64,000 nucleotides of DNA from positions 816,001 to 880,000 of the forward strand of contig JACKOV010000002.1 of NCBI GenBank assembly GCA_024234075.1, read 5' to 3'. Within the stretch, counting starts at the first letter, position 1. Each line of letters opens with the position of its first letter. Both the position numbers and the translations under genes were made by a program. Below, piece by piece: positions 52,763-61,881 of the stretch. Source of the stretch: Nevskiaceae bacterium (lineage in GTDB: Bacteria; Pseudomonadota; Gammaproteobacteria; Steroidobacterales; Steroidobacteraceae). The notes below the pieces were generated by a model, which searched no databases, was not told the origin of the DNA, and saw only the letters and a list, made by a program, of their open reading frames with translations.

Positions 52763-53524
52763 GTGCCCTCCGCCGAACTGCAAGCCGCCCTCGATGCCGC
52801 CGCCGCAGCCGCAGCGGTGATCCGCTCGCTCTACCAGCGCAACCTCGAAGTGGTGACCAAGGCCGACCGATCGCCGGTCACCGAGGCCGATGTCAAATCC
52901 GAGCAGGCCATCCGCGAAGTGCTGGCGCAGCGTTTCCCGGGCTACGGTTTCTATGGAGAGGAAACCGGCCAGCACGACATGGGCGCGGAGAGCATCTGGC
53001 TGGTCGATCCGATCGACGGCACCAAGTCCTTCGTCCGCGACTGTGCGTTCTTTTCGACGCAGATCGCACTGCTGCGCGGCGGGCGCTTCGTGCTCGGCGT
53101 GTCGAGTGCGCCGGTCTACGGTGAGCTGGCCTGGGCCGAGCGCGGCCAGGGCGCCTGGCTCGACGGCAAGCGCATCGCGGTCAGCACGACCTCGCAACTC
53201 GACGCCACGATCCTCTCCACCGGCAACCTCAAGACCCTGGCGCAGAGTCCGCGCTGGGCGCGCTTCGGCGCGCTGGTGCCGCAGCTGAGCCGGCTGCGCG
53301 GCTATGGCGACTTCGTGCACTACCACCTGCTGGGGCGCGGTGCGCTCGACGTCGTGGTCGAGTCGGACGTCAACATCCTCGATATCGCCGCCTTGACGGT
53401 GATCGTCGAAGAGGCGGGCGGGCGCTTCACCGATCTCAACGGCGGGCCGGTCGGTCTGGACACGACCACGGTGCTGGCGAGCAACGGCGCGCTGCACGAC
53501 ACCGTGCTCGCCGCGTTGCGCTGA
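52763..53524 (+). CDS. Inositol monophosphatase-family phosphatase (HisN-like)
   Basis: A 253-residue Mg-dependent phosphatase. Metal-binding motifs are GEETG, WLVDPIDGTKSF and, near the C-terminus, ESDVNILDIAALTVIVEEAGG. The family includes histidinol phosphatase, SuhB and CysQ. The context does not decide, though the VHYHLLGRGALDVVVE segment and overall length fit HisN-type members. GTG at 52763 has GAGAAAG upstream. Confidence 0.88.
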   Translation: MPSAELQAALDAAAAAAAVIRSLYQRNLEVVTKADRSPVTEADVKSEQAIREVLAQRFPGYGFYGEETGQHDMGAESIWLVDPIDGTKSFVRDCAFFSTQIALLRGGRFVLGVSSAPVYGELAWAERGQGAWLDGKRIAVSTTSQLDATILSTGNLKTLAQSPRWARFGALVPQLSRLRGYGDFVHYHLLGRGALDVVVESDVNILDIAALTVIVEEAGGRFTDLNGGPVGLDTTTVLASNGALHDTVLAALR

Positions 53525-53551
53525 ATCCCGCGAGGCTGGCGTGCCGCCCGC

Positions 53552-54250
53552 TCAGGGCTGCAGGCGCGTCACCGACCAGGGTCCCGGCCGGAAGGCCTCG
53601 GCGCCGTCGCCGCTGCCCGGTGTGAGGCTGCGCGTCCAGCGCGCCCGGTCATGGATCCGCGACTCGCCCTCGACCCAGAGCTCCACCGCCTCGGCCCAGA
53701 CGTGATAGCCGCCCCAGAACGGCGGACGAGGAATCGACACGCCCGGGTCGTCGGCACGGTCCTCGGGCCCCGGCACCGGCACGCCGAAACGCCGTGCGAC
53801 TGCGGCCACGTCGGCTTCCAGCTGGGCGCGTGAACCGACCGGCTGGCTCTGGGCGCTCGCCCAGGCACCGATGCGCCGCTGCCACGGCCGCGTGGCGAAA
53901 TAGGCGTCGCTCTCGGCCGCCGGCGCCCGCAGGACTTGTCCTTCGATCCGCACCTGGCGATGCAGATGATCCCAGTGCAGCACCAGCGCGGCGCGCGGCC
54001 GCTCCGCCAGGGCACGCCCCTTGCGCGAGTCGTAGTTGCTGAAGAAGGTCAGGTAACCCGGCTCGGTCACGATGTCCTTGCAGAGCACGACCCGGGCCGA
54101 CGGCAGGCCTTCGGCATCGATCGTGGCGACCACCATGGCGTCGGGGTTGGGTTGCTGCCGCAGGCGGCGCGCTTCGGCCAGCCAGTCGGCGGCCAGCACT
54201 AGCGGCTCGGTCGGCAGCGGCTCGGCGAGGAACTGGGCAGGTAGCGGCAT
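53552..54250 (-). CDS. pdxH: Pyridoxamine 5'-phosphate oxidase
   Basis: A 232-residue FMN enzyme completing pyridoxal phosphate synthesis. It has AMVVATIDAEGLPSARVVL, FFSNYDSRKGRALAERPRAA, HRQVRIEG, WASAQSQPV and the C-terminal PPFWGGYHVWAEAVELW. The family usually ends in an R(L/W)xP motif; here the end is SVTRLQP. It is a little longer than E. coli PdxH (218). Confidence 0.95.
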   Translation of the reverse strand: MPLPAQFLAEPLPTEPLVLAADWLAEARRLRQQPNPDAMVVATIDAEGLPSARVVLCKDIVTEPGYLTFFSNYDSRKGRALAERPRAALVLHWDHLHRQVRIEGQVLRAPAAESDAYFATRPWQRRIGAWASAQSQPVGSRAQLEADVAAVARRFGVPVPGPEDRADDPGVSIPRPPFWGGYHVWAEAVELWVEGESRIHDRARWTRSLTPGSGDGAEAFRPGPWSVTRLQP

Positions 54251-54366
54251 GGCGCGGATGGTAGCGCAGGGTAGCGGGGGCCGCAGCGCTTGCGATGCCG
54301 GCGTCCGGGCTATAGAAAGGGCGTCCGGAGGCGATCCGCCTCCCCGCCACGTTCATTTCGCCACCG

Positions 54367-55482
54367 ATGCCTACGCTCGACGAACTACGCCAGCGCCTCA
54401 ACGAAATCGACGCCAAGCTGATCGAACTGATTGCCGAGCGCCAGGACAAAAGCCGCGAGATCGCGCGCGTCAAGCGCGCCACCGGCCATGCCACCCGCGA
54501 CTACGGCCGCGAACGCGAGGTCATCCTTGGCGCGCGCGAAGCGGCCGCCCGCCAGGGCGTCTCGCCCAAGGTTGCCGAAACCTTGATGCGGATGCTGATC
54601 CGCAGCTCGCTGACCACCCAGGAGCGGGCCAGTGTCGCAGCGACCGGTGCCGGCACCGGTCAGCGGGCGCTGGTGATCGGCGGTGCCGGCAAGATGGGTC
54701 GCTGGTTCGCCGACTTCCTGCTCTCGCAGGGCTTTGCGGTCGACGTCAGCGATCCCTCGGGCGCACCGCCGGGTACCGGCGAAGTCGGCGATTTCCGCCA
54801 GGCGGATCTGGCCGCCTACGATTTCATCGTGGTCGCGACGCCGCTCGGCCTGACCGACGAGGTGCTGCGCGAACTGGCGATACGGCGTCCACCCGGCGTG
54901 ATCCTCGATCTCGGCTCGCTGAAGTCGCCGCTGCGCGGCGGCCTGAACGCGCTGCGCTCGCACGGCTGCCGCATCACCTCGATTCACCCGATGTTCGGTC
55001 CCGACACCGAGCTGCTGTCCGGCCGGCACGTGATTTTCGTCGACGTCGGTTCGAGCGAAGCGCTGCAGCGTGCCCGCGATCTGTTCGCGCCGACGATGGC
55101 CGAACAGGTGGTGATGACCCTCGACGAACACGACCGCTTGATCGCCTACGTGCTCGGCCTGTCGCATGCCCTCAACATCGCGTTCTTCACCGCCCTGGCC
55201 GAGAGCGGCGAAGCGGCGCCGCGCCTGGCGAAGCTGTCGAGCACCACCTTCGACGCCCAGCTCGATGTCGCCAGCCGGGTCGCGCAGGAAAGCCCCGATC
55301 TGTACTTCGAGATCCAGAGCCTCAACGACTATGGCGCGGAGTCGCTCGAGGCACTGGCTCAGGCAGTCGAACGCCTGCGGCGTGCGGTGCTGGCGCGGGA
55401 TCGCGCGGCGTTCGTGGATCTGATGACGCGTGGTCGCGAGTACCTCGAAGATCGCCGCACGGTCACCGAAAAACGCGCCTGA
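54367..55482 (+). CDS. tyrA: Bifunctional chorismate mutase/prephenate dehydrogenase
   Basis: A 371-residue fusion of two tyrosine-synthesis steps. The AroQ-type chorismate mutase occupies residues 1-90 ([29 protein letters not shown]). The prephenate dehydrogenase has [46 protein letters not shown] and [12 protein letters not shown]. This matches the E. coli T-protein layout (373 residues). It stands alone with about 115 bp before rppH. Confidence 0.95.
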   Translation: MPTLDELRQRLNEIDAKLIELIAERQDKSREIARVKRATGHATRDYGREREVILGAREAAARQGVSPKVAETLMRMLIRSSLTTQERASVAATGAGTGQRALVIGGAGKMGRWFADFLLSQGFAVDVSDPSGAPPGTGEVGDFRQADLAAYDFIVVATPLGLTDEVLRELAIRRPPGVILDLGSLKSPLRGGLNALRSHGCRITSIHPMFGPDTELLSGRHVIFVDVGSSEALQRARDLFAPTMAEQVVMTLDEHDRLIAYVLGLSHALNIAFFTALAESGEAAPRLAKLSSTTFDAQLDVASRVAQESPDLYFEIQSLNDYGAESLEALAQAVERLRRAVLARDRAAFVDLMTRGREYLEDRRTVTEKRA

Positions 55483-55599
55483 GCCGGGGCGACCGTCAGG
55501 CGGCGGCCGGTCACCACAAGCTGGTCCGGATCGCGGCAGGGAAGCGCTGCGACCGCTCGCCTTGTCGCTTCCCGGATCGGCGGCGATACTCGACCCCGC

Positions 55600-56169
55600 A
55601 TGGACCAGATCGACCCGGACGGCTTTCGAACCAACATCGGCATCATCCTGATGCGCGATGACGGCCGCCTGTTCCTGGGCCGCCGGGTCGGCGGCCGCGG
55701 CTGGCAGTTCCCGCAAGGCGGGGTCAAACGCGGCGAGCCGCTGGAGCAGGCGCTGTTCCGCGAGCTCAAGGAGGAGGTCGGCCTCGATCCCGGCGAGGTC
55801 GCGGTGGCCGCTTCGACCCGCCATTGGCTGCGTTACCGCCTGCCGCAGCGCTACGTGCGTCGCGGTCAGGTGCCGTTGTGCATCGGCCAGAAACAGCGCT
55901 GGTATCTGCTGCGGTTGCGGACCGACGAGCCGCCGTTCCGCTTCGATCACACCGACAAGCCGGAGTTCGACCAGTGGCGCTGGGCGGATTTCTGGGAGCC
56001 GGTGCGGGAAGTCGTGGCGTTCAAGCGCCTGGTATACCGCAAGGCGCTGCACGAGCTCGGCGCACACGCCTTCCCGGCGGGCCTGCCGCCTTATCCAGCC
56101 TGGTGGGCCGAGGGGCCCAGCGCGGCCGCCCGCAAGCCGCAACGGCTGGACGCCGGCAGGGCCTGCTGA
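55600..56169 (+). CDS. rppH: RNA pyrophosphohydrolase RppH (Nudix)
   Basis: A 189-residue Nudix hydrolase that trims 5' triphosphates of mRNA to start decay. It begins [20 protein letters not shown] and [13 protein letters not shown], with the Nudix box running through [10 protein letters not shown], and KRWYLL-like and [10 protein letters not shown] segments follow. The C-terminal 25 residues are variable. It is followed after about 20 bp by a DUF6776 gene. Confidence 0.94.
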   Translation: MDQIDPDGFRTNIGIILMRDDGRLFLGRRVGGRGWQFPQGGVKRGEPLEQALFRELKEEVGLDPGEVAVAASTRHWLRYRLPQRYVRRGQVPLCIGQKQRWYLLRLRTDEPPFRFDHTDKPEFDQWRWADFWEPVREVVAFKRLVYRKALHELGAHAFPAGLPPYPAWWAEGPSAAARKPQRLDAGRAC

Positions 56170-56190
56170 GCCGCGCCGTACCGCACGCCG

Positions 56191-56919
56191 ATGGTCGAGC
56201 CACAGAAGGTCGTGATCCGCACCTACGCGCCTGCCCGGCGCTGGGTGATCGTCGGTCTGGTGGCCGTGATCGGGCTGTTCGGCAGCTATCTGCTGTTCGA
56301 GTCCGGCCGCAGCTACGCCGGCTTCGACAATCTCGCCGCCATTCGCCAGCGGGCCGAGCTGCGCCAGCAGATCGAGGAGCGCGATATGACCATCCGCGAG
56401 CTGCGGCGCATGGCCGCCGATTTCGAAACCTTCAGCGCCGCCCAGGATCGCGAGCGTTCCGAGGTGTCGCGCACCATCGGCGAATTGCAGGCCCAGGTGG
56501 CGCGGCAGAGTCAGGAGCTGGCGTTCTACAAAGGCATCGTCGCCAAGGAGGCCAACCGGCCGGAGGTCGCGATCCAGCAGCTGCGGATCACGCCGATCGC
56601 CGCCGACACCAGCCGCTTCAAACTGCGCCTGATGCTGGTTCAGCCCACCCGGCCCGATGGCACCGTCTCGGGCACCATCCTGCTGACCCTCGAGGGCCAG
56701 CAAGAAGACGGCACGGCGGCCAAACTGGACACCGCCGCCCTGACCGGGGGGCAGAGCAGGGAGTTGCGCTTCAGCTTTCGCTATTTCGAGAACATGGATC
56801 CCGAAATCGTGATCCCCGGCGGTTTTCGCCCCGAGCGACTTACGGTAGAAGTACGGTCCAGCCGACGCGGCGTGGAGCCGGTCGTTCAGACGATCCTCTG
56901 GTCCGTCGAGACCGGTTGA
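56191..56919 (+). CDS. DUF6776-type membrane-anchored coiled-coil protein
   Basis: A 242-residue protein with one N-terminal membrane helix (about residues 16-36, WVIVGLVAVIGLFGSYLLF). A coiled coil follows (45-115, ELRQQIEERDMTIREL). A beta-rich C-terminal domain has LRITPIAADTSRFKLRLMLV and RFSFRYFENMDPEIVIPGGF. I associate it with the DUF6776 family often encoded next to a bactofilin. The function is unknown. The position suggests an envelope partner of the bactofilin 22 bp downstream. Confidence 0.82.
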   Translation: MVEPQKVVIRTYAPARRWVIVGLVAVIGLFGSYLLFESGRSYAGFDNLAAIRQRAELRQQIEERDMTIRELRRMAADFETFSAAQDRERSEVSRTIGELQAQVARQSQELAFYKGIVAKEANRPEVAIQQLRITPIAADTSRFKLRLMLVQPTRPDGTVSGTILLTLEGQQEDGTAAKLDTAALTGGQSRELRFSFRYFENMDPEIVIPGGFRPERLTVEVRSSRRGVEPVVQTILWSVETG

Positions 56920-56941
56920 CGTGCCCCGCAGGAGATTCGCC

Positions 56942-57400
56942 ATGTTCGGTCGCAAGAAGAACGCCCCCATCACCGGCAAGATCGATACGCTGATCAGCAA
57001 AGCCGCCCAGGTTCAGGGCGACGTCGAGTTCTCGGGTGGGCTGCATCTCGATGGCCGCGTGGTGGGCAATGTCCGCAGTCTGGGCGCCGAACCGGCCACG
57101 CTGTGGATCAGTGAGCAGGGCATGGTCGAGGGCTCGGTCCAGGTGCCCGCGGTGGTCATCAACGGCACGGTCGTGGGCGATGTCCATGCCTGCGAGCGGG
57201 TGGCCATCGGGCCGCAGTCGCGGATCACCGGCAACGTCCACTACGGCACCATCGAAATGGTCCTCGGCGCGCAGATTGACGGCAAGCTGATCCCCATGGC
57301 GGGTACGGTGGCCGCCACCGCGCCGGCTTCGGCCGGCTGCCTGGTGACCGAGCCTGCCGAGGACGAGGTTGCCGTGGCGCCGCGCGCCGTCGCCGGCTGA
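56942..57400 (+). CDS. Bactofilin family cytoskeletal protein
   Basis: A 152-residue protein with the bactofilin beta-helix (residues 15-115: DTLISKAAQVQGDVEFSGG, LHLDGRVVGNVR, VINGTVVGDVHA, ITGNVHYGTIEM). Charged or flexible ends flank it. Bactofilins polymerise without nucleotide and scaffold wall enzymes or polar proteins. AGGAGA precedes the ATG. It is encoded with a membrane coiled-coil protein and near an M23 peptidase, a partner class seen for bactofilins elsewhere. Confidence 0.92.
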   Translation: MFGRKKNAPITGKIDTLISKAAQVQGDVEFSGGLHLDGRVVGNVRSLGAEPATLWISEQGMVEGSVQVPAVVINGTVVGDVHACERVAIGPQSRITGNVHYGTIEMVLGAQIDGKLIPMAGTVAATAPASAGCLVTEPAEDEVAVAPRAVAG

Positions 57401-57450
57401 GGCGGCCGGTATCGGCCCCCGCCGTGGATCGGCCGGCCCGGGCCCGGCCT

Positions 57451-57479
57451 TTGACGCTGTTACGTCAAGGACTTAGACT
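57451..57479 (+). promoter_or_regulatory. Sigma70 promoter of erpA with an overlapping small inverted repeat
   Basis: TTGACG and TAGACT are exactly 17 bp apart, with a start predicted near 57486. The -35 hexamer is half of an inverted repeat TTGACG-N6-CGTCAA (57451-57468), a possible operator. A GC-rich hairpin at about 57431-57449 just upstream may end the bactofilin transcript. Confidence 0.6.
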
Positions 57480-57530
57480 TGTCCGGTGCCGCCTTGGGCC
57501 GCATCGACTTCCAGGACCGCATATCCGTCC

Positions 57531-57911
57531 ATGAGCACCGCCAACCACGATCTCGACGCCGTCGCCGAAGACGCCCCGCCGCCGGCGCTGGTTTTCACCG
57601 ACGCCGCGGCCCGCAAGGTCAGCTCGCTGATCGAAGGTGAGGGCAACCCCGACCTGATGCTGCGGGTATTCGTCCAGGGGGGCGGCTGCTCCGGCATGCA
57701 ATACGGTTTCGAGTTCGACGAGCAGGTGCAGGACGGCGATACCCTGGTCGAGAACATGGGCGTGCGCTTGCTGGTCGACCCGATGAGCTTCCAGTACCTG
57801 ACCGGTGCCGAAATCGACTACCGCGAAGGCCTGGATGGCGCCCAGTTCGTGATCCGCAATCCGAACGCTGCGACCAGCTGCGGCTGCGGCTCGTCGTTCT
57901 CCGCCGGCTGA
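57531..57911 (+). CDS. erpA: Iron-sulfur insertion protein ErpA
   Basis: A 126-residue A-type carrier that delivers Fe-S clusters to apo-proteins. Cluster Cys are in [13 protein letters not shown] and the C-terminal SCGCGSSF. The core has [20 protein letters not shown]. Residues 1-18 form a variable lead. It has its own promoter 80 bp upstream. In Pseudomonas erpA is followed by anmK, which is not found here. Confidence 0.95.
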   Translation: MSTANHDLDAVAEDAPPPALVFTDAAARKVSSLIEGEGNPDLMLRVFVQGGGCSGMQYGFEFDEQVQDGDTLVENMGVRLLVDPMSFQYLTGAEIDYREGLDGAQFVIRNPNAATSCGCGSSFSAG

Positions 57912-57980
57912 CCCTGCGCGATAGCCGCAGCGGCCTCCCGCCCTTCCCCCCCCGCTCCTCGTCCGCGTGACCCGCACCCT

Positions 57981-59516
57981 GTGATCGTGCGAGTCGCGGC
58001 TCGGCCGGTCCCCGAGGTCCTGGCGGCGGTCGACCTGGGATCCAACAGTTTTCACCTGGTCGTCGCCCGCTATTCCCACGGGCAGCTGGTGATCATCGAT
58101 CGTCTGCGCGAGGCGGTCCGTCTCGGCGCCGGCGTCGATGCCGATGGCCGGCTGGATCGGGAGGCGATGGCTCGTGCGTTGGCCTGCCTCGAACGCTTCG
58201 GTCAGCGGTTGCGCGACATGCGAGCCCGCGACGTGCGCGCGGTCGGGACCAATGCCCTGCGCAAGGCGCATCGCAAGCAGGCGTTCCTCGAGCGCGCGCG
58301 GGCCGCGCTCGGCCACCCGATCCAGATCGTCTCCGGGCGCGAGGAAGCGCGCCTGATCTACAGCGGCGTAGCGCACACCATGTCGCGGGTCGAAGGCCGC
58401 CGCCTGGTCGTCGACATCGGCGGCGGCAGCACCGAGTTGATCATCGGTGCGGGACTCGAGCCACTGGAGCTTGAGAGCACCCAGATGGGTTGCGTGGGCA
58501 TGACCCACCAGTTCTTTGCCGATGGCCGGGTTTCCGCCAAGCGCCTGGCGCGGGCCAGGGTCGCGGCCCGTCAGGAACTCGAGCCAGTCAAGGTCATGTT
58601 CCTGCAGCGCGGCTGGGACCAGGCGGCCGGCAGCTCCGGCACGGTGCGCGCGATCGGCGATGCGCTCCGCGAGCTGCGGCCCGGCTCGAACTCGATCACC
58701 CCGCAGGGTCTGCAACTGCTGCTCGATACCCTGCAGGCCGCCGGCCGGGTTGAGAATCTCGGCCTCACCTCGATCGACGCCGAGCGCCGTGCGGTGTTCC
58801 CGGCCGGCGTGACGATCCTCGCGGCGATTTTCGAGGTGCTCGGTTGCGAGCGCATGGAGGTCGCCGACGGCGCCATGCGCGAGGGCCTGCTCTGGGACAT
58901 GATCGGCCGGTTCGGACACGAGGATGCGCGCGAGCGGACCGTGGCGGCGATGCAGGCGCGCTACCAGATCGACCGGCTGCAGGCCGGGCGCGTCGAAACG
59001 ACCTTGCGCGGCTTCATCGACCAGGTCGGCGAGACCTGGCAACTCGACGATCCGTTCGCCGTGCAGATGCTGGAGTGGAGTGCACGCCTGCACGAGATCG
59101 GCCTCGATGTCGCCCACTCGCGCCACCACCAGCACGGCGCCTATCTGCTCGAGAACGCCGACATGCCCGGTTTCACGCGCGAAGAGCAGCGCCTGCTCGC
59201 CCGGCTGGTCGGCAACCATCGGCGCAAGCTGCAGATCGAAGGTTTCGCGGAGCTGTTGCCGCCCTGGGAGGGGCGCGCGATCTTCCTGATCGTGCTGCTG
59301 CGTCTGGCGGTGCTGCTGCATCGCGGCCGTGGCAATGCGCCGCTGCCCGAGCTGCAGTTGCTGCCGCGCAGCCGCTCGCTGGAAATCCGTTTTCCGGTGC
59401 GCTGGCTGAAGGACCATCCGCTGACCGTCGCCGACCTGCGGCAGGAAATCGAGCTGCTGCGCGCCGCCGATTTCCGCCTGAAGGTGTTTTCCTCGCGCGG
59501 CAACCCGGTCGTCTAG
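57981..59516 (+). CDS. ppx: Exopolyphosphatase / pppGpp phosphohydrolase (Ppx/GppA)
   Basis: A 511-residue enzyme that removes phosphate from polyphosphate chains or the 5' phosphate of pppGpp. The actin-like ATPase core has LAAVDLGSNSFHLVVAR, RAVGTNALRKA, SGREEARLIY and VDIGGGSTELI. The C-terminal half is an HD-like helical domain (LHEIGLDVAHSRHHQHGAY). Length and adjacency to ppk favour Ppx over GppA. GTG at 57981 is the annotated start. Confidence 0.93.
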   Translation: MIVRVAARPVPEVLAAVDLGSNSFHLVVARYSHGQLVIIDRLREAVRLGAGVDADGRLDREAMARALACLERFGQRLRDMRARDVRAVGTNALRKAHRKQAFLERARAALGHPIQIVSGREEARLIYSGVAHTMSRVEGRRLVVDIGGGSTELIIGAGLEPLELESTQMGCVGMTHQFFADGRVSAKRLARARVAARQELEPVKVMFLQRGWDQAAGSSGTVRAIGDALRELRPGSNSITPQGLQLLLDTLQAAGRVENLGLTSIDAERRAVFPAGVTILAAIFEVLGCERMEVADGAMREGLLWDMIGRFGHEDARERTVAAMQARYQIDRLQAGRVETTLRGFIDQVGETWQLDDPFAVQMLEWSARLHEIGLDVAHSRHHQHGAYLLENADMPGFTREEQRLLARLVGNHRRKLQIEGFAELLPPWEGRAIFLIVLLRLAVLLHRGRGNAPLPELQLLPRSRSLEIRFPVRWLKDHPLTVADLRQEIELLRAADFRLKVFSSRGNPVV

Positions 59517-59557
59517 CTGCCGGCAGCGAAGCGCGCTGCCGCTGCCGCAGCGCTCGG

Positions 59558-61687
59558 TCAGTCGTCCGGACTCTGGCCCGCGGCGTAGGTGGCCAGCAGT
59601 TCGGTCTGTGCGCTCACCGCGGGTTCGCGGCCGGGCTGCAGGCGGGTATAGCGGCCGTCCGGCCCGAGTTCCCAGGCCTGGGTGTTGTCCCAGAGACAGG
59701 TTTCCAGATCGCGCAGGATCCGGCCGCGCAGTTCGGCATCGCCGATCGGAAAAGCGATTTCGACGCGCCGGAAGAAATTGCGTTCCATCCAGTCCGCACT
59801 GCTGCAGAAGACCTCGGGCTCGCCGCCGTTCTCGAAGCAGAACACCCGCGAATGCTCGAGAAAGCGGCCGACGATCGAACGCACGCGGATGTTCTCCGAC
59901 AAGCCCGGCACGCCGGGACGCAGCGCGCAGATGCCGCGCACCACCAGATCGATCCTCACGCCTGCGCGGGAGGCCTGGTACAGCGCCTCGATCGCCTGCG
60001 GCTCGACCAGCGAGTTCATCTTCAGGATCGCCCGTGCCGGCCGGCCGGCCAGGGCGTGGGCCGCCTCGCGTTCGAGCTTGCCGAGCATCGCGGCATGCAG
60101 GCCGAACGGCGACTGCAGCAGCCGCGAGAGACGCGGCGTGCGCGTCAGGCTGGTCAGTTGCAGGAAGATCTCGTGCACGTCCTGGCCGATCGCAGGGTCG
60201 CAGGTGAACATGCCGTAGTCGGTATAGCCGCGCGCGGTGCGGGAATGGTAATTGCCCGTGCCGAGGTGGCAGTAACGGCGGATGCCGTCGGCCTCGCGCC
60301 GCACCACCAGCGCCATCTTGGCGTGCGTCTTGTAACCGACGACGCCGTACATCACATGTGCGCCGGCTTCCTGCAGCCGGTTCGACAGCTCGATGTTCTC
60401 CGCCTCGTCGAAGCGGGCACGCAGCTCGATGACCACCGTGACGTCCTTGGCCGAGTTGGCGGCGGCGACCAGCGCTTCGACGACCGCCGAGTCGGCGCCG
60501 GTGCGGTACAGAGTCTGCTTGATCGCCAGCACCTGCGGATCGGCCGCGGCCTGCCGCAGGAAATCCAGCACCGGCGAGAACGGCTGGTAGGGGTGGTGCA
60601 GCAGCACGTCGCGCTGGCGGATCACCGCGAACAGATCCGGCCCGCCCGCGAGGCGCTTCGGCAGCCCCGGCGAAAACGCCGGGAACTTCAGATCCAGCCG
60701 ATTCACGAGATCGTAGACCGCCGACAGGCGATGCAGATTGACCATCGAGGGCACTCGATAGAGGTCGAGCTCGGTCAGCGAGAACTGTCGCAGCAGAAAG
60801 GCGACCAGCTCGTCGGGACAATCGCGCGTGGTTTCGAGGCGCACGGCCGCACCGTACCGACGCTGTGCCAGCTCGCCTTCGAGCGCGTGGCGCAGATCAT
60901 CGATTTCCTCCTCGTCGACGAACAGGTCGCTGTTGCGGGTTACCCGGAACGGATAGCAGCCGAGGATCCGCATGCCTTCGAACAGCCGCGGGACGAACTC
61001 CTGGACGATCCCCGACAGCGCCACGAAACGCTGCGGCGTCTGATGGCCCTCGAGAGTCGCGCCATCCGGCAGCGGTGCGGCGCCGAGGTCCGGCAGCGCG
61101 ATCACCCGCGGCAGCGAACGCGGCGCCTGCAGGATCGCCTGGTCGGCTTCGCGCCCGTAGGCATCGACTCCCTGGAGCTGCACGATGAAGTTCAGGCTCT
61201 TGTTCTGGATGCGGGGAAAGGGCCGCGAGGGGTCGAGCGCCAGCGGTGTCAGCACCGGCTCCATTTCACGCTCGAAAAACGCCGACAGCCAGGCACGCAT
61301 CGGCTCGTCCCACTCCGAGCGCGCCACGATGTGCACGCCGGCCGCGCGCAGCGTGGGTATCAGGCTCTCGGTCAGGCAGGTGTACTGATCGTCGACCAGT
61401 TGCGTCGCACGACGATGGATCGCCGCCAGCTGCTGTGCGGGGTCGAGTCCATCCGGGCTGCGCGGCTGCTGCGGTGCCGTCAGTTCCAGCAGCTGCTTGA
61501 TGCCGGCGACGCGGATTTCGAAGAACTCGTCGAGATTGCTCGACGAGATGCAGAGGAACTTCAGACGTTCGAGTAACGGGACCGATTCATCCTGCGCCTG
61601 GGCGAGCACGCGCTGATTGAATTCCAGCAGCGACAGCTCGCGATTGATCAGCGGCGTGGGCGGGTTGTTGGGGTCGGGTGCATCCAT
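59558..61687 (-). CDS. ppk1: Polyphosphate kinase 1
   Basis: A 709-residue membrane-associated enzyme making polyphosphate from ATP. The N-terminal domain has INRELSLLEFNQRVLAQA and LKFLCISSSNLDEFFEIRV. The phosphorylated His lies in GYKTHAKMALVVRRE, with a second conserved His in CHLGTGNYH. The C-terminal part ends in the family pattern with a polar tail. It converges with ppx, with only about 40 bp between stops. Regulation by Pho is not visible. Confidence 0.96.
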   Translation of the reverse strand: MDAPDPNNPPTPLINRELSLLEFNQRVLAQAQDESVPLLERLKFLCISSSNLDEFFEIRVAGIKQLLELTAPQQPRSPDGLDPAQQLAAIHRRATQLVDDQYTCLTESLIPTLRAAGVHIVARSEWDEPMRAWLSAFFEREMEPVLTPLALDPSRPFPRIQNKSLNFIVQLQGVDAYGREADQAILQAPRSLPRVIALPDLGAAPLPDGATLEGHQTPQRFVALSGIVQEFVPRLFEGMRILGCYPFRVTRNSDLFVDEEEIDDLRHALEGELAQRRYGAAVRLETTRDCPDELVAFLLRQFSLTELDLYRVPSMVNLHRLSAVYDLVNRLDLKFPAFSPGLPKRLAGGPDLFAVIRQRDVLLHHPYQPFSPVLDFLRQAAADPQVLAIKQTLYRTGADSAVVEALVAAANSAKDVTVVIELRARFDEAENIELSNRLQEAGAHVMYGVVGYKTHAKMALVVRREADGIRRYCHLGTGNYHSRTARGYTDYGMFTCDPAIGQDVHEIFLQLTSLTRTPRLSRLLQSPFGLHAAMLGKLEREAAHALAGRPARAILKMNSLVEPQAIEALYQASRAGVRIDLVVRGICALRPGVPGLSENIRVRSIVGRFLEHSRVFCFENGGEPEVFCSSADWMERNFFRRVEIAFPIGDAELRGRILRDLETCLWDNTQAWELGPDGRYTRLQPGREPAVSAQTELLATYAAGQSPDD

Positions 61688-61881
61688 GCTGGCGGCGGGC
61701 AGGTCGTCGGGCCGGTCATTCGGTCGGTCGTATTGCCACGCATTGCCGTCTACTTCAGCACGAGTTGCCGACCGCGTGTGTTACAGCGCCGGCCCCGGCC
61801 GGCGATCCGGTTCACAGATCCGGCATCGCGAACGGCCGCCGCCGCGGCACCATGGTCCGGTGCGCGGTGACGGGAGGCGTA

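Noticed and set aside
54385..57000. 871-codon minus-strand open frame
   Set aside because: Antisense to tyrA, rppH and the DUF6776 gene, with no recognisable domain.
57465..60821. 1118-codon minus-strand open frame
   Set aside because: Runs through ppx in antisense and part of ppk out of frame; both real genes have clear families.
61688..61881. 194-bp gap between ppk and the M23 peptidase gene
   Set aside because: Looked for a small RNA, tRNA or terminator; only GC-rich sequence without a defensible hairpin plus T run was seen.
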